This document shows, one piece after another, positions 1 to 8,832 of a stretch of DNA of 24,812 bases. Source of the stretch: Amphimedon queenslandica (lineage: Eukaryota > Porifera > Demospongiae > Haplosclerida > Niphatidae). How positions within the stretch are numbered: position 1 is the stretch's first letter; each line of letters begins with the position of its first letter. The notes under the pieces are model-generated. The model saw only the letters and a program-made list of their open reading frames with translations. It did not search any database and was not told the DNA's origin. The position numbers and the translations under genes are program-made. Location: NCBI RefSeq assembly GCF_000090795.2, contig NW_003546252.1, forward strand, positions 533,448-558,259. The letters are read 5' to 3'.

Positions 1-90
1 GTAGATCTACAGTATGTTTCATCAGAGGAGACAAGGTTCGAATGAGTCAGTTGATTAGTATGCTCAGCAGAGATAATGAATACTATGTAG

Positions 91-652
91 CATAGGGGTA
101 GGAACAGGGGGGCAGGAGGGGCTTAAGCCCCCCCCCCCAACTTTCAATGAAGGGGGGCTTAGCCCCTCCAACTTTAAGTGATGTACATGTATTACTATTA
201 TCAACACTTTAGACTTTAGTTTAGGTAATCCTTATATGTGTGCATATTGTGTGATGATTCGTTTTGTAAAACAATTAATACATTAGTTTAACTTCTAAGA
301 ACACACTTTTATTAGTTTTTTCAGAAATACACAAGCTTCTACTTCTTTATTTAACAACTCTGTTAACATCAGCTTCAGCTGAGCATACATTTTTGATGTT
401 AAGGAGATTAAAAACTACTTGCGCTCCACAATGTCACAAGAGCGTCTTAATCATGTAGTTATTTTGCATACACACAAAGAATTTACAGATGATTTACACA
501 TCAAGGACATTGCAAAGGAATTTGTTACATTTAATGAGCATAGACGCCAATATTTTGGACAATATTAATTTCAGTACATGCTATGTATTAATGATCAATT
601 GTAAAAATAATACCGTAGCCCCCCCAACTTTTAGTTTGTTCCTACTCCTATG
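91..652. mobile_element. hAT-type transposon, internally deleted
   Basis: A 562-bp element bounded by 16-bp inverted repeats: CATAGGGGTAGGAACA at 91-106, and its complement at 637-652 with one mismatch. Next to the left end lie C- and G-rich subterminal tracts (about 107-170), and a similar C-run is repeated in the right end (619-625). The interior carries only the last part of a hAT transposase (324-568). The element is therefore a non-autonomous deletion derivative. I could not find a matching 8-bp target duplication: the flanks are CTATGTAG and AATTTGTA. It is thus old, or an end has been altered. Assignment to hAT rests on the transposase remnant rather than on the ends. Confidence 0.75.
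324..568 (+). pseudogene. hAT transposase C-terminal dimerisation region, frameshifted
   Basis: From 324 one frame reads LTTLLTSASAEHTFLMLRRLK, which matches the conserved C-terminal dimerisation block of hAT transposases (SSASAERSFS...LRRLK..LRSTM type). Around 409-411 a single base appears to be missing from an A-run. The homology then continues in another frame as NYLRSTMSQERLNHVV, runs on to FVTFNEHRRQYFGQY and stops at 566-568. A pyrimidine tract ending in AG at 322-323 could be the old splice acceptor. The catalytic RNase H-like core and zinc finger are absent, so it encodes no active transposase. It may still be a useful marker for the family (ZMYM-like / hAT) that mobilised the element. 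Confidence 0.8.
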
Positions 653-1020
653 AATTTGTACTAGTCCCTCTGTGAGTCACATCAGAGTCACACAAGTCAT
701 TATTTATGTGGTTTTTTATTTTAAAATATGCATTGGTGGTCATAAATTAAACATATGTACATCAACTATATGTAGCTTATAGAATACATTAATTATTACA
801 TGTACAATGTAGCTTTTATATAAAGGACATGTTGGTACAAATAAATTTGGCTTTAAACTATACAGAGGTGTCCTTTATGTGGAGGTTATTTTGGTACACT
901 AGGCAATGTCCTAATAGCATACATGTACTTGTACATTATATATTCTATGCAACAACATTAAGTATACATATTAGTACAGTGTGCTTGTACATGTATATGT
1001 ATCATGCTTTTTGTTTTTAG
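653..1020. other. AT-rich spacer, no gene seen
   Basis: AT-rich sequence between the hAT remnant and the first kinase exon remnant. It contains several TACATGTA-like palindromes and a 63-codon open frame (829-1020) without recognisable protein features, which I take to be chance. It ends in a TTTTTAG tract that is the probable splice acceptor of the exon at 1021. Earlier SH2 exons of the kinase would be expected here or further left, but I could not recognise them. Confidence 0.5.
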
Positions 1021-1882
1021 AAGTTTTCCTTGTTTTGAAAGACATTCTTACTCCTATACATATGGTAAGAAGTGTGGGCATATCCTGTGGTAATCATTAT
1101 TGCGAGAGACCATGTCATGATGTTATCTGATTAAAGTATTTTGGAAAGGTCAGTCTCATTTTGAAATCATATTAATTTAATTGATATTTATGTAATATAG
1201 GTTTATTATGGCCTCCTACTCAGCTGGTGCCTCCTCTCACTGCAGATAGTATACTGTGTTTGACAGTACATGTACTGTATAAACTATTAATGGTACCTTA
1301 TTATGTATTGCTAATGTGTGTTTTCATGTAATTGTTTTATATCAGATCCATGTGGATTTTTAATCTCTTGTATAGTCCATTGTACACAATTTTTTTAAGG
1401 TTTTGTCATTGAAACTCATCAAATATATGATTTTCATGTACAGTGTACATGTACAGTGGAAGCTAGTGTTCAGTACAGGCTTACATACTATATCTACATG
1501 TACATGTAATTTGTAAAACAATCACTTGAAATTTAATTAACAACTTTTTTCTGTTCATTCATTCTGTTACAGACACTAAGTGGCAAATTGATAAATCTGC
1601 GCTGTCATTAAGTAAAGAACTAGGCAGTGGACAGTTTGGGGTAAGTCAGTTGTACATGTACATGTATCTGTACCTTTACATACATGTACATGTAAATGCC
1701 TTTTTAATGCACTTTGTTCTACTTTTAATCTTTTTTTTATATCACTGTTCAAAAGTTTTGTGTTCTTTTTTTAGCAGATAATAGCAGCTCAATGGCATAA
1801 TAAAGTTGATGTTTGCTATTAAAATACTGAAGGAAGGTGCAATGAATGAAAATGACTTCATTGGAAAAGCAAAAGTGATGCA
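1021..1882 (+). pseudogene. SH2-tyrosine kinase, 5' part, frameshifted remnant
   Basis: Four exon-like pieces fit together in phase. Piece 1 (1021-1064) resembles the end of an SH2 domain (HSYSYTYG). Piece 2 (1201-1248) gives an SH2-kinase linker (GLLWPPTQLVPPLTAD). Piece 3 (1573-1640) gives WQIDKSALSLSKELGSGQFG, the start of the kinase lobe with a near-perfect glycine loop. Piece 4 (1778-1882) holds WHNKVDV, then AIKILKEGAMNENDF and KAKVM, covering the catalytic-lysine strand (AIK) and the start of helix C. Splice signals flank each piece. In piece 4 an extra T near 1812-1814 puts the AIK segment out of frame and creates TAA at 1820. No HRD, DFG or APE segment follows; instead a dispersed repeat and other fragments occur. 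The style is Src/Tec-like. It could be a sequencing error in a real gene, but the missing catalytic core argues for a pseudogene. Confidence 0.75.
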
Positions 1883-2009
1883 GTGAGTTTTGTTAATCAT
1901 ACATGTAGTTTCTGGTGATGTATATGTACATGTACATGTAAATATGCCTTGTACAATATGTGTACATGTCACAGGATTTTGGCATTTTATAGAGTTTTGT
2001 GTCAGTGGA

Positions 2010-2105
2010 TTGTCAAGTTGCTCAATAATTAGGCCAAAGACCCTGTACAGGGTATTTTGAGAAAAATCACAGGGAGAGAATCTCTATTTTGCTGAGAAAA
2101 TGGGT
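2010..2105. repeat. Dispersed repeat copy (GGCCAAAGACCCTGTA family)
   Basis: This stretch contains GTTGCTCAATAATTAGG, GGCCAAAGACCCTGTAC, GGGTATTTTGAG and GGGAGAGAATCTC. The same phrases recur in kelch introns 2 and 3 (about 16,886-17,520, and 18,270-19,000 in the other orientation). It is therefore one member of a family of non-coding dispersed repeats of roughly 200 bp. I see no terminal repeats or coding capacity in this copy. Confidence 0.6.
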
Positions 2106-2202
2106 TATAGAAAGCTAAAAGTAGAGCAAAAATGGTCATTACTGCCTTTGTTGAAAGAATATGTGTTTGCATGTCTCCCCACTGGTTTTGCGAAGTCATT
2201 GT

Positions 2203-2607
2203 GTTGCTATTCTAATGTGGAGAGATAGGACGCTATAAAATAGACTGCCCTAATGAGAGAACCAAACTAGGCTTAGAAGAAAAAGTAGCAAAATCACCAC
2301 ACAATCGAAACATTTTTATAGAAAGAGCTTGTGCTTTTATTGTGGGGGGATTGGGACATTATAAAGCTAACTGTCCACTTCTTGCTAAGAAGACCACACA
2401 AGATCATCATTCTACTATTACTAAACATTGTATGTGATAACTTTAACTCATGTTGGAATCAAAGCAATTGACAACCATCAAGAAACCCCAACAGTGGATA
2501 TGTTAACTTTGAGTAGTGACGCAGCAGTTTCATTAGTCCAGCAAAAAGAAACAGAAGTATTAACTAATCAAGCAGATCAAAAAGAAAAGAAGAAGGAGGC
2601 AAAGTAG
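2203..2607 (+). pseudogene. Broken CCHC zinc-knuckle protein fragment
   Basis: Two decayed zinc knuckles lie in the same direction. The first reads CGEIGRYKIDCP from 2216, with the histidine position occupied by R; its first Cys (2205-2207) is separated by an indel. The second is C-FY-C (2332-2343), then after one extra G, GLGHYKANCP (2348-2377), matching CX2CX4HX4C. An acidic/lysine-rich tail follows (for example SLVQQKETEV, about 2528-2604) and a stop falls near 2605. Paired CCHC knuckles of this sort are typical of retrotransposon Gag proteins and of some cellular nucleic-acid-binding proteins. Several frameshifts show it is not functional. The next recognisable unit downstream is TatD. 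Confidence 0.65.
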
Positions 2608-2734
2608 AGGATCAAGTGAAGGAGAAACCAGTTTTTCAGAAGAATAAAACTATAAGGATATATTGTTATATCAATAAGTTGAAAAGTTCCCTCACTACTT
2701 AGACACACACTCTCAAGTAGAGTACCTCCTTGAA

Positions 2735-3356
2735 TTTGACAGCTGCATCACTTCATTCTGTGATCTTCTCTTCTATTGGTTGAGCTACTTGAGGAAGATA
2801 ATGTCTGGGCTAGTTTTGGTATGACGCTTGCTCTTTCAGTCCTCTTTTGGAAGAGACCAAAATGTGTCGATCTGGACGAGATTGGTTTTGATTTTGCTTG
2901 ACACAATCTACTAGCCAATCACTTGCTTCAATAGGCACAAGTATACTCTAAACCTCTCATCCTACACTGCAGAGATGCAGAGGGAGACTTGTACAAGATT
3001 ATATTTAATGCTCTACCAAACGGCAGGTTCATTCACTTGCATTGTTATACTGGCACTGTTGAAATGGAACTTAAATTTACATATAAAGTCCCCAATCTCT
3101 ACACAGGACTTACAGGTCATATCACTCAATTTGAATTTAAAAATTTAAGAAGTACCACTGGTGACTTATCATTAGATAGGTTTCTAATTGAAACTGACTC
3201 TCCTTACATGATGCCATTCTCAATGAGACCCGGTTGCTCATTGGCTCATTGTGTGGTTTAAAATGGATGCACCCTCCAATGCCGTATGCATGGGCTGAAG
3301 GGACTTGAAGGCTAAACATTACTGAAGAAGCACTTACTGTCACAAGGAGAAATTAA
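2735..3356 (+). pseudogene. TatD-family metal-dependent DNase (TATDN2-like) pseudogene
   Basis: Conserved TatD blocks follow one another in order. They are VWASFGM (about 2803-2823), RPKCVDLDEIGFDF (2854-2895; the usual form is GEIGLD), YSKPLILHCRDAEGD (2944-2988), FIHLHCYTGTVE (about 3029-3064), NLYTGLTGHIT (about 3091-3123), and LDRFLIETDSPYM (3172-3210). The metal-binding HC, H and ETD-P residues of the last blocks are recognisable. Two in-frame stops (TGA 2899-2901, TAG 2932-2934) interrupt the middle. About 20 residues are missing before RPKCV. After about 3230 the frame shifts, and the family's C-terminal tail (LNITEEALTV) appears in another frame up to TAA 3354-3356. TatD enzymes are TIM-barrel hydrolases acting as 3'-5' DNases; this copy is clearly disabled. 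Confidence 0.85.
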
Positions 3357-3435
3357 ATTATTTTTATGGCCTAAAATTTAATTAATAATGTGAATGAAAC
3401 GTCTAAATTTTAATATTAATGTACTTAATTTTGGA

Positions 3436-3441
3436 AATAAA
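3436..3441 (+). terminator. AATAAA polyadenylation signal
   Basis: A canonical AATAAA lies about 80 bases after the last TatD-like stop, in the same orientation. It is probably the old 3' end of that gene. It also marks the boundary with the convergently oriented gene that begins at 3528 on the other strand. Confidence 0.35.
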
Positions 3442-3527
3442 CACAAGCGTTTTAAAAACAAAAGTCAGGATTAAGATAAAAATACAATGCAGCTTTAAGC
3501 ACACAGTAACTACAACAGTATTAATTT

Positions 3528-6500
3528 TTAGTAAGAAGGACTAAGCAGTGGTTCTCTAGTATCATTGCATTCTTCAAAAAATGATCCACTAAATTCCTTG
3601 CCTTTCTTCAAATTTTTACGACGGACCGAAACAGGCATCATCCTTTTGAAATACAAGTATTCCAATTTTTGTAGCAATCCAAGCCTTTTCAATACACGCA
3701 GAACAATGACTGCAAGTAAGTAGACAATAATTATAGTGTTTGTAACCACAAAAAGAATAGCCATCCTTTTTAAGAGGTTCTCTATTGTGAAGAACCATAT
3801 TGTTCCACAGATGAGAATAAGAGGAACCATTTGAAAGAAGCTGAAAACATTTAGCGACATTTTAGTGAAAGGGCGACTCAGTGCCTCTAAGGCTGCATAA
3901 AAAGCAAAAAATGGTATTCCAATGGCAAATGCTCTGTACATTCCATTTCCTCTAAAACCTGCATATAGTGCATAAAAAAATATTACAAGTAAGATTCGAG
4001 CTGCAAAGAAAAATTCTTTATTGCGCTTGTATGGAGCATGAATAGCTTCATAGATAGGACGGATGTACTCCCTGAGTCTGTTACTCCTTTGTAGAGGTCT
4101 ACCAGCTAATATTAGTGTCATGTATGCAACTAGAATAGGCCCAACTACAAGGGATGTGATGATCATTAGTACAAAGTGCCGACCTTTGCCATACTCCACT
4201 GTACCATCGTTAAGCCAAACCTGCATTGGCTCACTGGTTGCATTGGTGAATACATGGATTGATGTGAAAACATCCATTATAGATGTGAACATTCTTGCAG
4301 ATGAGAGATGAACAACAGTCACTAAAACTTGTACTGATGAATGAGATATTCTATTGGAGAGCCTCACAGAATATCTACTAGCAATGATGAGACAAACAAC
4401 TATTACCAGGAGGTAAACTGGGAATATCAAATTCAGACCAGATTTCATTAAGTGTGTCATTCCGTTGTACAAGCAAATGGGATAGTTGAAATTGAGGCTC
4501 AAATTAATAAGTGAAATTAACCCTTTTGATATGGAAAACAAAGCAGAGAGTACATCATGCTCTGTGGTAGATAGTTTAAGGCCACTTAAAATAATATTTA
4601 TTTGAGCATAGAATATAATGCCATTGATCATTCCTGTAGTTAGAGTCAGATTAAGAGCATAAAGCAAGTATATGAGTAGTGGACCAGCGACTGCATATAT
4701 TACTATTGTCAAGAGCCACAAGTTACTACATTGCTTACAATCGACTGAGCCAAATGTAGCACTATAGCCAAGAGCACAGTCTGAACATAAAGGACCTTTT
4801 CTATTTGCATTGCAAAGTGGCACACTGTTACTGATATCAGTTGGATCCGCTATCCTAATGATGCTACTTGAACTGCTCATAATGAAGACAGTGAAATCAG
4901 TGTTTAGATTGCAATAAGCATGACATGTTGATGCAACCCCTAAAGCAACAGTGCCATCAGAAAGTGTTAAAAGTCCGATCCAATACGTGCTTGATTTAGG
5001 AAGGGTAATGGTTGGTACAGAATCAGGGGATATGTGACATACAGGATGATAACCTGAGATCCCTTTCCCAATAACACTTGAACAATTACATGTTCTTGAA
5101 TTAGGATTGAGCTCAAATCCCAGTGGACAATCCACCAATTTTAGCCTCACTTTTAGCAGTACTGTGTCTTGAGGTGAAGATACCACAAGTACTGCTCCAG
5201 GAGGATTCGGACTATTAGCCATTTTGTTTAGTCTAATTCCTACCACAGTGCACTTTTGTGACTCGAGCAAAACTTGTTGAGTGTCACTCGGTGCCACATA
5301 CCAAGATGAAATGGAGACAAACTTTATGTCACCTTCAAACCTCTTCATAGTACCCAGTTCCACTGATACCATTGAGTGAACCATTCTTCCAGTGGGATCT
5401 TTTGCTGTCATTGCTAATTTTATTTTATGCCCAGGATAAACGACTTTTGGATAGCTAAAATATCGACATTCAAAAGTAGCATTATCCTTGCATATGCAGC
5501 GTTTGACTGACTGTGTTGACAAACTTGAACTTGAGGAACTATTGAATTTGAAAATTGCTCTATAAAGTCTCTCGGCTGCTGTTTTTGTCATTATTGTGTG
5601 AGACTGAGAACAGTAATAAAGATTAGTACTAAAAATTGAGCTACCAGCTTCACCTGCACTGTTATTGATAAAAATCAAACTGATATTAGCTTGAGACTTC
5701 TTGTTTGCTATCTGAAATGTGCACTGGTTAAAGCTATCATCAAAAGAGTAGATGGCACCACCCTTATCTAATGCACTGTTGTTACTGAAAACAGCCCGTA
5801 GACCATTTTGAAGCTGAAAATAGCTATTGCTGTGCAATGAAAACCCCGGTCCTCTTTCCCCTGTATTTCTATAGCAGTGAAAGTTTCCACTTAATGCTAC
5901 TTTTGTGTTAATAATGTCAAAAGCAGCACCAAAGTTATCATAAATATAAGTTGAGCCAGTGATGAATAATCCTTTAAGGCTGTTGAATGTAAAATGTCCC
6001 GTTTTGGCAAGCTTGCTGTTTGTGTTGCTCTGAGAATTTTCATATGCTGTGACACTGTCCAGAATTACATTTAAAACTTTAAATTGATCATTGTTGGAAC
6101 GGTATTGAGTGTTAGCATATATACAAGAACCAGTTGTTGAAATGCTATTAAAGTAAAACTGAACATTACTTATAGCAATGGTGATGTTATTTTCAAAGAA
6201 TGGCTCCAGTACTCCAATATAAAATGCACCTGCACCACAGCATTTATTTATGACGACATATTTTGCAGAATTTAGGATTGAATGACGGGCAAAAGCACTG
6301 TTTTTAATGATCATTGTATTTTTAAACTTTGAACTGCTTGCCTGTGATGGCATTATTAAAAGAGATAAACCAGAGCCATGACATTTGTGTAAATTGAAGT
6401 TCTCTCGAATTGTAATATTATTGATCAATGTTGAACTGAGTCCAAGTGTACTTTTGTAATGCAAAACTAGCATTGCTCCTGCTACGGTTCCAACGTTTCT

Positions 6501-7331
6501 TCGGAAAAGTGTTCGTGATACAGAGACACTTGCAGGAATTGTTTTTTGAGTGTAAATGATTGTCAGTCCAGCTGCATTGACAATTGGAATAGGGTATCTC
6601 ACATAATCATGTAAATTATCAAGGCAATCGATTGTTTTCAAGAAGTCATAGTTCATATAAAATATGGAATTATTTATGGTAGCTTTTAATGATGTTACTA
6701 TTGACGTTGATTTGATGTGGTCAGTGAAGATCAACAATGCACCACAACCAATGCTATGACCATGATTTTGAATGTATATTGTACTTGCCATTGTTACATT
6801 CATGCTATCCATTAGTGCGTTTGTAGGATTAATAGCCAACACAGCAAAACCATAATAAGAGACAATCCTAACCTCTTTGATAAGCAATGAACCAATGTGC
6901 AGGAAAACTAAAGCTGCTGAATGATACTCAGTGAAATAAAATGGAAAAGCAATAGAGTTAATTGCATCCAGTCTTCTCAGATATCCACCACAATTTCTTA
7001 ACACTAGCCTCTGGAGAGTGAGATTTTGAGTGTTAATAAAAGAGAATCCACTGTTAGGCTGTGTCTTGGAGCCATTACAGTAAATGATAGCTGGTAGTGA
7101 TGAATCACTAGTGAGTGTCAGTGAGTAGGTCATATTGATCAGACAGAGTGATTCGTGCTTTATGATATGAGTTACATTAGTAGAGAGTATCAGAACTGTA
7201 TCTTCTTGTAATGGTTGACTAGCACACATGAATGTCTCCAGCTCCCCATCTTTTGGTATGTTAATCGTGTCACTGCTGGTTATAGCAATGATAGTCAAAG
7301 CAAAGAAAAAATTAAAAGTCAAGAGTTTCAT
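3528..7331 (-). CDS. Large beta-helix-like ectodomain protein with multi-pass membrane C-terminus
   Basis: An intact intronless gene of 1,267 residues (1,273 from the first Met at 7349). I prefer the second Met at 7331 because it directly starts a signal peptide (MKLLTFNFFFALTIIAITSS). In numbering from the first Met, residues about 50-600 are rich in Asn, Ser and Ile. They show short repeated beta-strand patterns and many N-glycosylation sites (NVT, NMT, NIT), plus GAIYS- and GAFYI-like turns, as in right-handed parallel beta-helix or Pmp-like proteins. A Cys-rich stretch follows, including GPLCSDCALGYSATFG (about 852-867). From 877 to 1220 there are about eight or nine hydrophobic segments, then a short basic cytosolic tail. 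I infer a plasma-membrane adhesion or receptor-like protein. The ligand and function are unknown, and no enzyme motif was seen. The lack of introns contrasts with its neighbours and may indicate retrocopy origin, or may be a family trait. Confidence 0.85.
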   Translation of the reverse strand: MKLLTFNFFFALTIIAITSSDTINIPKDGELETFMCASQPLQEDTVLILSTNVTHIIKHESLCLINMTYSLTLTSDSSLPAIIYCNGSKTQPNSGFSFINTQNLTLQRLVLRNCGGYLRRLDAINSIAFPFYFTEYHSAALVFLHIGSLLIKEVRIVSYYGFAVLAINPTNALMDSMNVTMASTIYIQNHGHSIGCGALLIFTDHIKSTSIVTSLKATINNSIFYMNYDFLKTIDCLDNLHDYVRYPIPIVNAAGLTIIYTQKTIPASVSVSRTLFRRNVGTVAGAMLVLHYKSTLGLSSTLINNITIRENFNLHKCHGSGLSLLIMPSQASSSKFKNTMIIKNSAFARHSILNSAKYVVINKCCGAGAFYIGVLEPFFENNITIAISNVQFYFNSISTTGSCIYANTQYRSNNDQFKVLNVILDSVTAYENSQSNTNSKLAKTGHFTFNSLKGLFITGSTYIYDNFGAAFDIINTKVALSGNFHCYRNTGERGPGFSLHSNSYFQLQNGLRAVFSNNSALDKGGAIYSFDDSFNQCTFQIANKKSQANISLIFINNSAGEAGSSIFSTNLYYCSQSHTIMTKTAAERLYRAIFKFNSSSSSSLSTQSVKRCICKDNATFECRYFSYPKVVYPGHKIKLAMTAKDPTGRMVHSMVSVELGTMKRFEGDIKFVSISSWYVAPSDTQQVLLESQKCTVVGIRLNKMANSPNPPGAVLVVSSPQDTVLLKVRLKLVDCPLGFELNPNSRTCNCSSVIGKGISGYHPVCHISPDSVPTITLPKSSTYWIGLLTLSDGTVALGVASTCHAYCNLNTDFTVFIMSSSSSIIRIADPTDISNSVPLCNANRKGPLCSDCALGYSATFGSVDCKQCSNLWLLTIVIYAVAGPLLIYLLYALNLTLTTGMINGIIFYAQINIILSGLKLSTTEHDVLSALFSISKGLISLINLSLNFNYPICLYNGMTHLMKSGLNLIFPVYLLVIVVCLIIASRYSVRLSNRISHSSVQVLVTVVHLSSARMFTSIMDVFTSIHVFTNATSEPMQVWLNDGTVEYGKGRHFVLMIITSLVVGPILVAYMTLILAGRPLQRSNRLREYIRPIYEAIHAPYKRNKEFFFAARILLVIFFYALYAGFRGNGMYRAFAIGIPFFAFYAALEALSRPFTKMSLNVFSFFQMVPLILICGTIWFFTIENLLKRMAILFVVTNTIIIVYLLAVIVLRVLKRLGLLQKLEYLYFKRMMPVSVRRKNLKKGKEFSGSFFEECNDTREPLLSPSY

Positions 7332-7349
7332 TGTGGTATGAATATACAA

Positions 7350-7727
7350 GACTGTTTTTTATGCTTTTAAATAATTACTCTACTCATAGTGAAACTAGAG
7401 TTGCTGACTATTTTTACCTAATTTGGTAATAAAGTCATGCAATAAACAAACATTGCAAATGAAAGGTAAAGTTTGTGCTTGCTAGGCATAGATAACTGTC
7501 ATAGATGAAAACAGACTGTATATTGATTGATGAAACTTCAATAATCATTTAGAAAAAGTTGCATGAAAAGAAAAGCACCAAAAACTATCAAAAAATAGTC
7601 CTAACAAAAATATCCTAACAAAAATAGTCCTAACAGAAAGTCCTATAATGCTTCTTCATGCCCTTATTATATTAGGCTATTGCACTACTTGTTGCATCCA
7701 AGATCAATGGGTGCTTTATCAGAGAGA
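7350..7727. other. Spacer upstream of the beta-helix gene
   Basis: AT-rich, non-coding as far as I can see. It should contain the promoter of the - strand gene ending at 7331 and the 3' end of the Cys-rich gene to its right. On the - strand a TATTTAAAAG box lies about 30 bases upstream of the preferred start codon, possibly a TATA-like element. The short tandem repeat at 7592-7640 lies within it. Short + strand open frames at 7648-7865 are antisense shadows of the Cys-rich exon. Confidence 0.4.
7592..7640. repeat. 15-bp tandem repeat, about three units
   Basis: The phrase AAAAATAGTCCTAAC occurs three times in a row; the middle unit is one base shorter (AAAAATATCCTAAC), and a partial fourth (AGAAAGTCCTA) follows. 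This is a minisatellite-like array in the upstream region of the beta-helix gene. No known binding site is implied. Confidence 0.6.
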
Positions 7728-8290
7728 TCAACCTTTGGACATCCTCACACCAAACCCTTTGCATCCCAGTCCACTAGTCCAGGGATGGTATGGGAGGCTC
7801 CCAACACCTCTATCATACCTTGGCTTGTAGCAGCTATGTGGTGGCCACCACCGGTAGCAGTATAGGCCCATGTCAGTGTAACCTGACCCACAGACATGGC
7901 TGCAATATCCCCAGCAAACTGTGGCAACTCCAATGTAGTAATTTTTGCATTTAGGATAGCACAGACTAGCATCATATTTCTGATCTAAAGTGCATCCATT
8001 CCTCTGGCATGTATTTAATACTGTGCATAATGGGAAATCTGCATTAGCAAGAATTGAACATTTTAAAAGCATGATTTAGAATGCAGCTCCTCATCACCAG
8101 CACAACCAATAGTAAATGAACTAATTTTTGTTCCACATACATTCTTAGCTACAAATGGAATTAACGGTACAAACTCTAGTTGCAAAGTCTTTCCATTAAC
8201 ACAACCTTTCTTATCTCCCTTATAGTAAACACAAAATATTGTTTCCTTCAACTGTGATTATTACATTTTTTGATCTACCTTTAAAATTGT
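7728..8290 (-). CDS. Cysteine-rich secreted-type protein, copy 1 (possibly decayed)
   Basis: The 3' exon (8072 down to 7728) encodes a Cys-rich module. Its landmarks are ADFPLC, TCQRNGC, LCYPKCKNYYIGV, VCWGYC, CGSGYTDMGLYC and a YDRGVG motif near the end. Such CYPKC...CW..C...G-Y-D-x-G...Y-x-RGVG modules recur in sponge and protist secreted proteins (from memory). Further upstream on the same strand, 8251-8063 reads in another frame as a plausible extracellular segment (CVNGKTLQLEFVPLIPF, then VCGTKISSFTIGCAGDEEL). Before that, VIITVEGNN lies in yet another frame. No signal peptide or clean start is visible. The frame changes have no obvious introns between them, so either exons are misjudged or the gene is decaying. 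The listed span covers all pieces; only the 3' exon is well supported. Confidence 0.5.
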
Positions 8291-8611
8291 AAGGATGGCT
8301 TTTTAATTCAATAGAAAAAAAAGTACTTTCTTGTAAAAGCCATCTCCCTTCTGGTAGTAAAGTCTCGTTATTTATGTTTGTTACTTGTTTCTGTTGCTAA
8401 GGTCACATGAATAATGTACAATAGTATGCACATAATACATTATACCTGTAACGATCATTGTTGTAAGACTTTGTGCCTATCACAGAAATAGCATACAATG
8501 AACATACAGCTATTGACATACTTGGCATAGCCAAAACACAAATACTGTGAGTCATAAAGAAGAATAAAAGTCTAGAGTCTTCATTGTAATTTTCCTTTAG
8601 TTGTAGCTTGC
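8277..8611. other. Spacer between the two Cys-rich copies
   Basis: AT-rich sequence with no convincing coding region on either strand. It separates the upstream part of copy 1 from the truncated copy 2. I found no transposon ends in it that would explain the duplication. Confidence 0.35.
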
Positions 8612-8639
8612 TCAGTGTACTTTACAAATTATAAAATTA

Positions 8640-8832
8640 AATGTGGCAACTCCGATGTAGTAATATTTGCATTTAGGATAGCACAGACCAGCATCATTTT
8701 CTTCATCTTCATCACATGCATCCCTAACGCATGTACTTGTTGCTGTGCATAATGGAAAATCTGCACTAGCCAGGAGTGAACTTTTTTGTAGCATAATCCA
8801 AGATAGTTCTCCTCATTATCAGCACAACCAAA
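8640..8832 (-). pseudogene. Cysteine-rich protein, copy 2, truncated
   Basis: This is clearly related to 7920-8110 at the DNA level (roughly four bases in five match by eye). On the - strand it encodes SSLLASADFPLC, TCVRDACDEDEENDAG and LCYPKCKYYYIGVAT, aligned with copy 1. The homology ends abruptly just after YIGVAT, so the second half (CW..C, GYTD, RGVG) is missing and the frame runs into non-homologous sequence that soon stops near 8612. At the other end, homology stops near GGTTGTGCTGATAATG (8808-8830), inside what should be coding sequence. Both breaks lie within exonic sequence. It is a partial duplicate and almost certainly a pseudogene. Confidence 0.65.

Noticed and set aside
3..95. 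Open frame at the left edge containing VCFIRGDKVRMSQLISM
   Set aside because: It looks somewhat protein-like (the FIRG recalls the second Sm motif), but it is only 30 codons, ends inside the transposon end and has no supporting splice signal, so I did not assign it.
829..1020. 63-codon + strand open frame
   Set aside because: AT-rich, no family resemblance, runs straight into a splice acceptor tract.
2440..2607. Possible retropepsin-like segment (SSDAAVSLV) after the zinc knuckles
   Set aside because: The DTGA-type active-site motif is not present and the frame is unreliable. The resemblance is too weak to claim a retroviral-type protease.
4063..4311. + strand open frame inside the membrane-protein gene
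   Set aside because: Antisense shadow of the intact 1,267-codon gene. The same applies to other short frames overlapping the exons named above.
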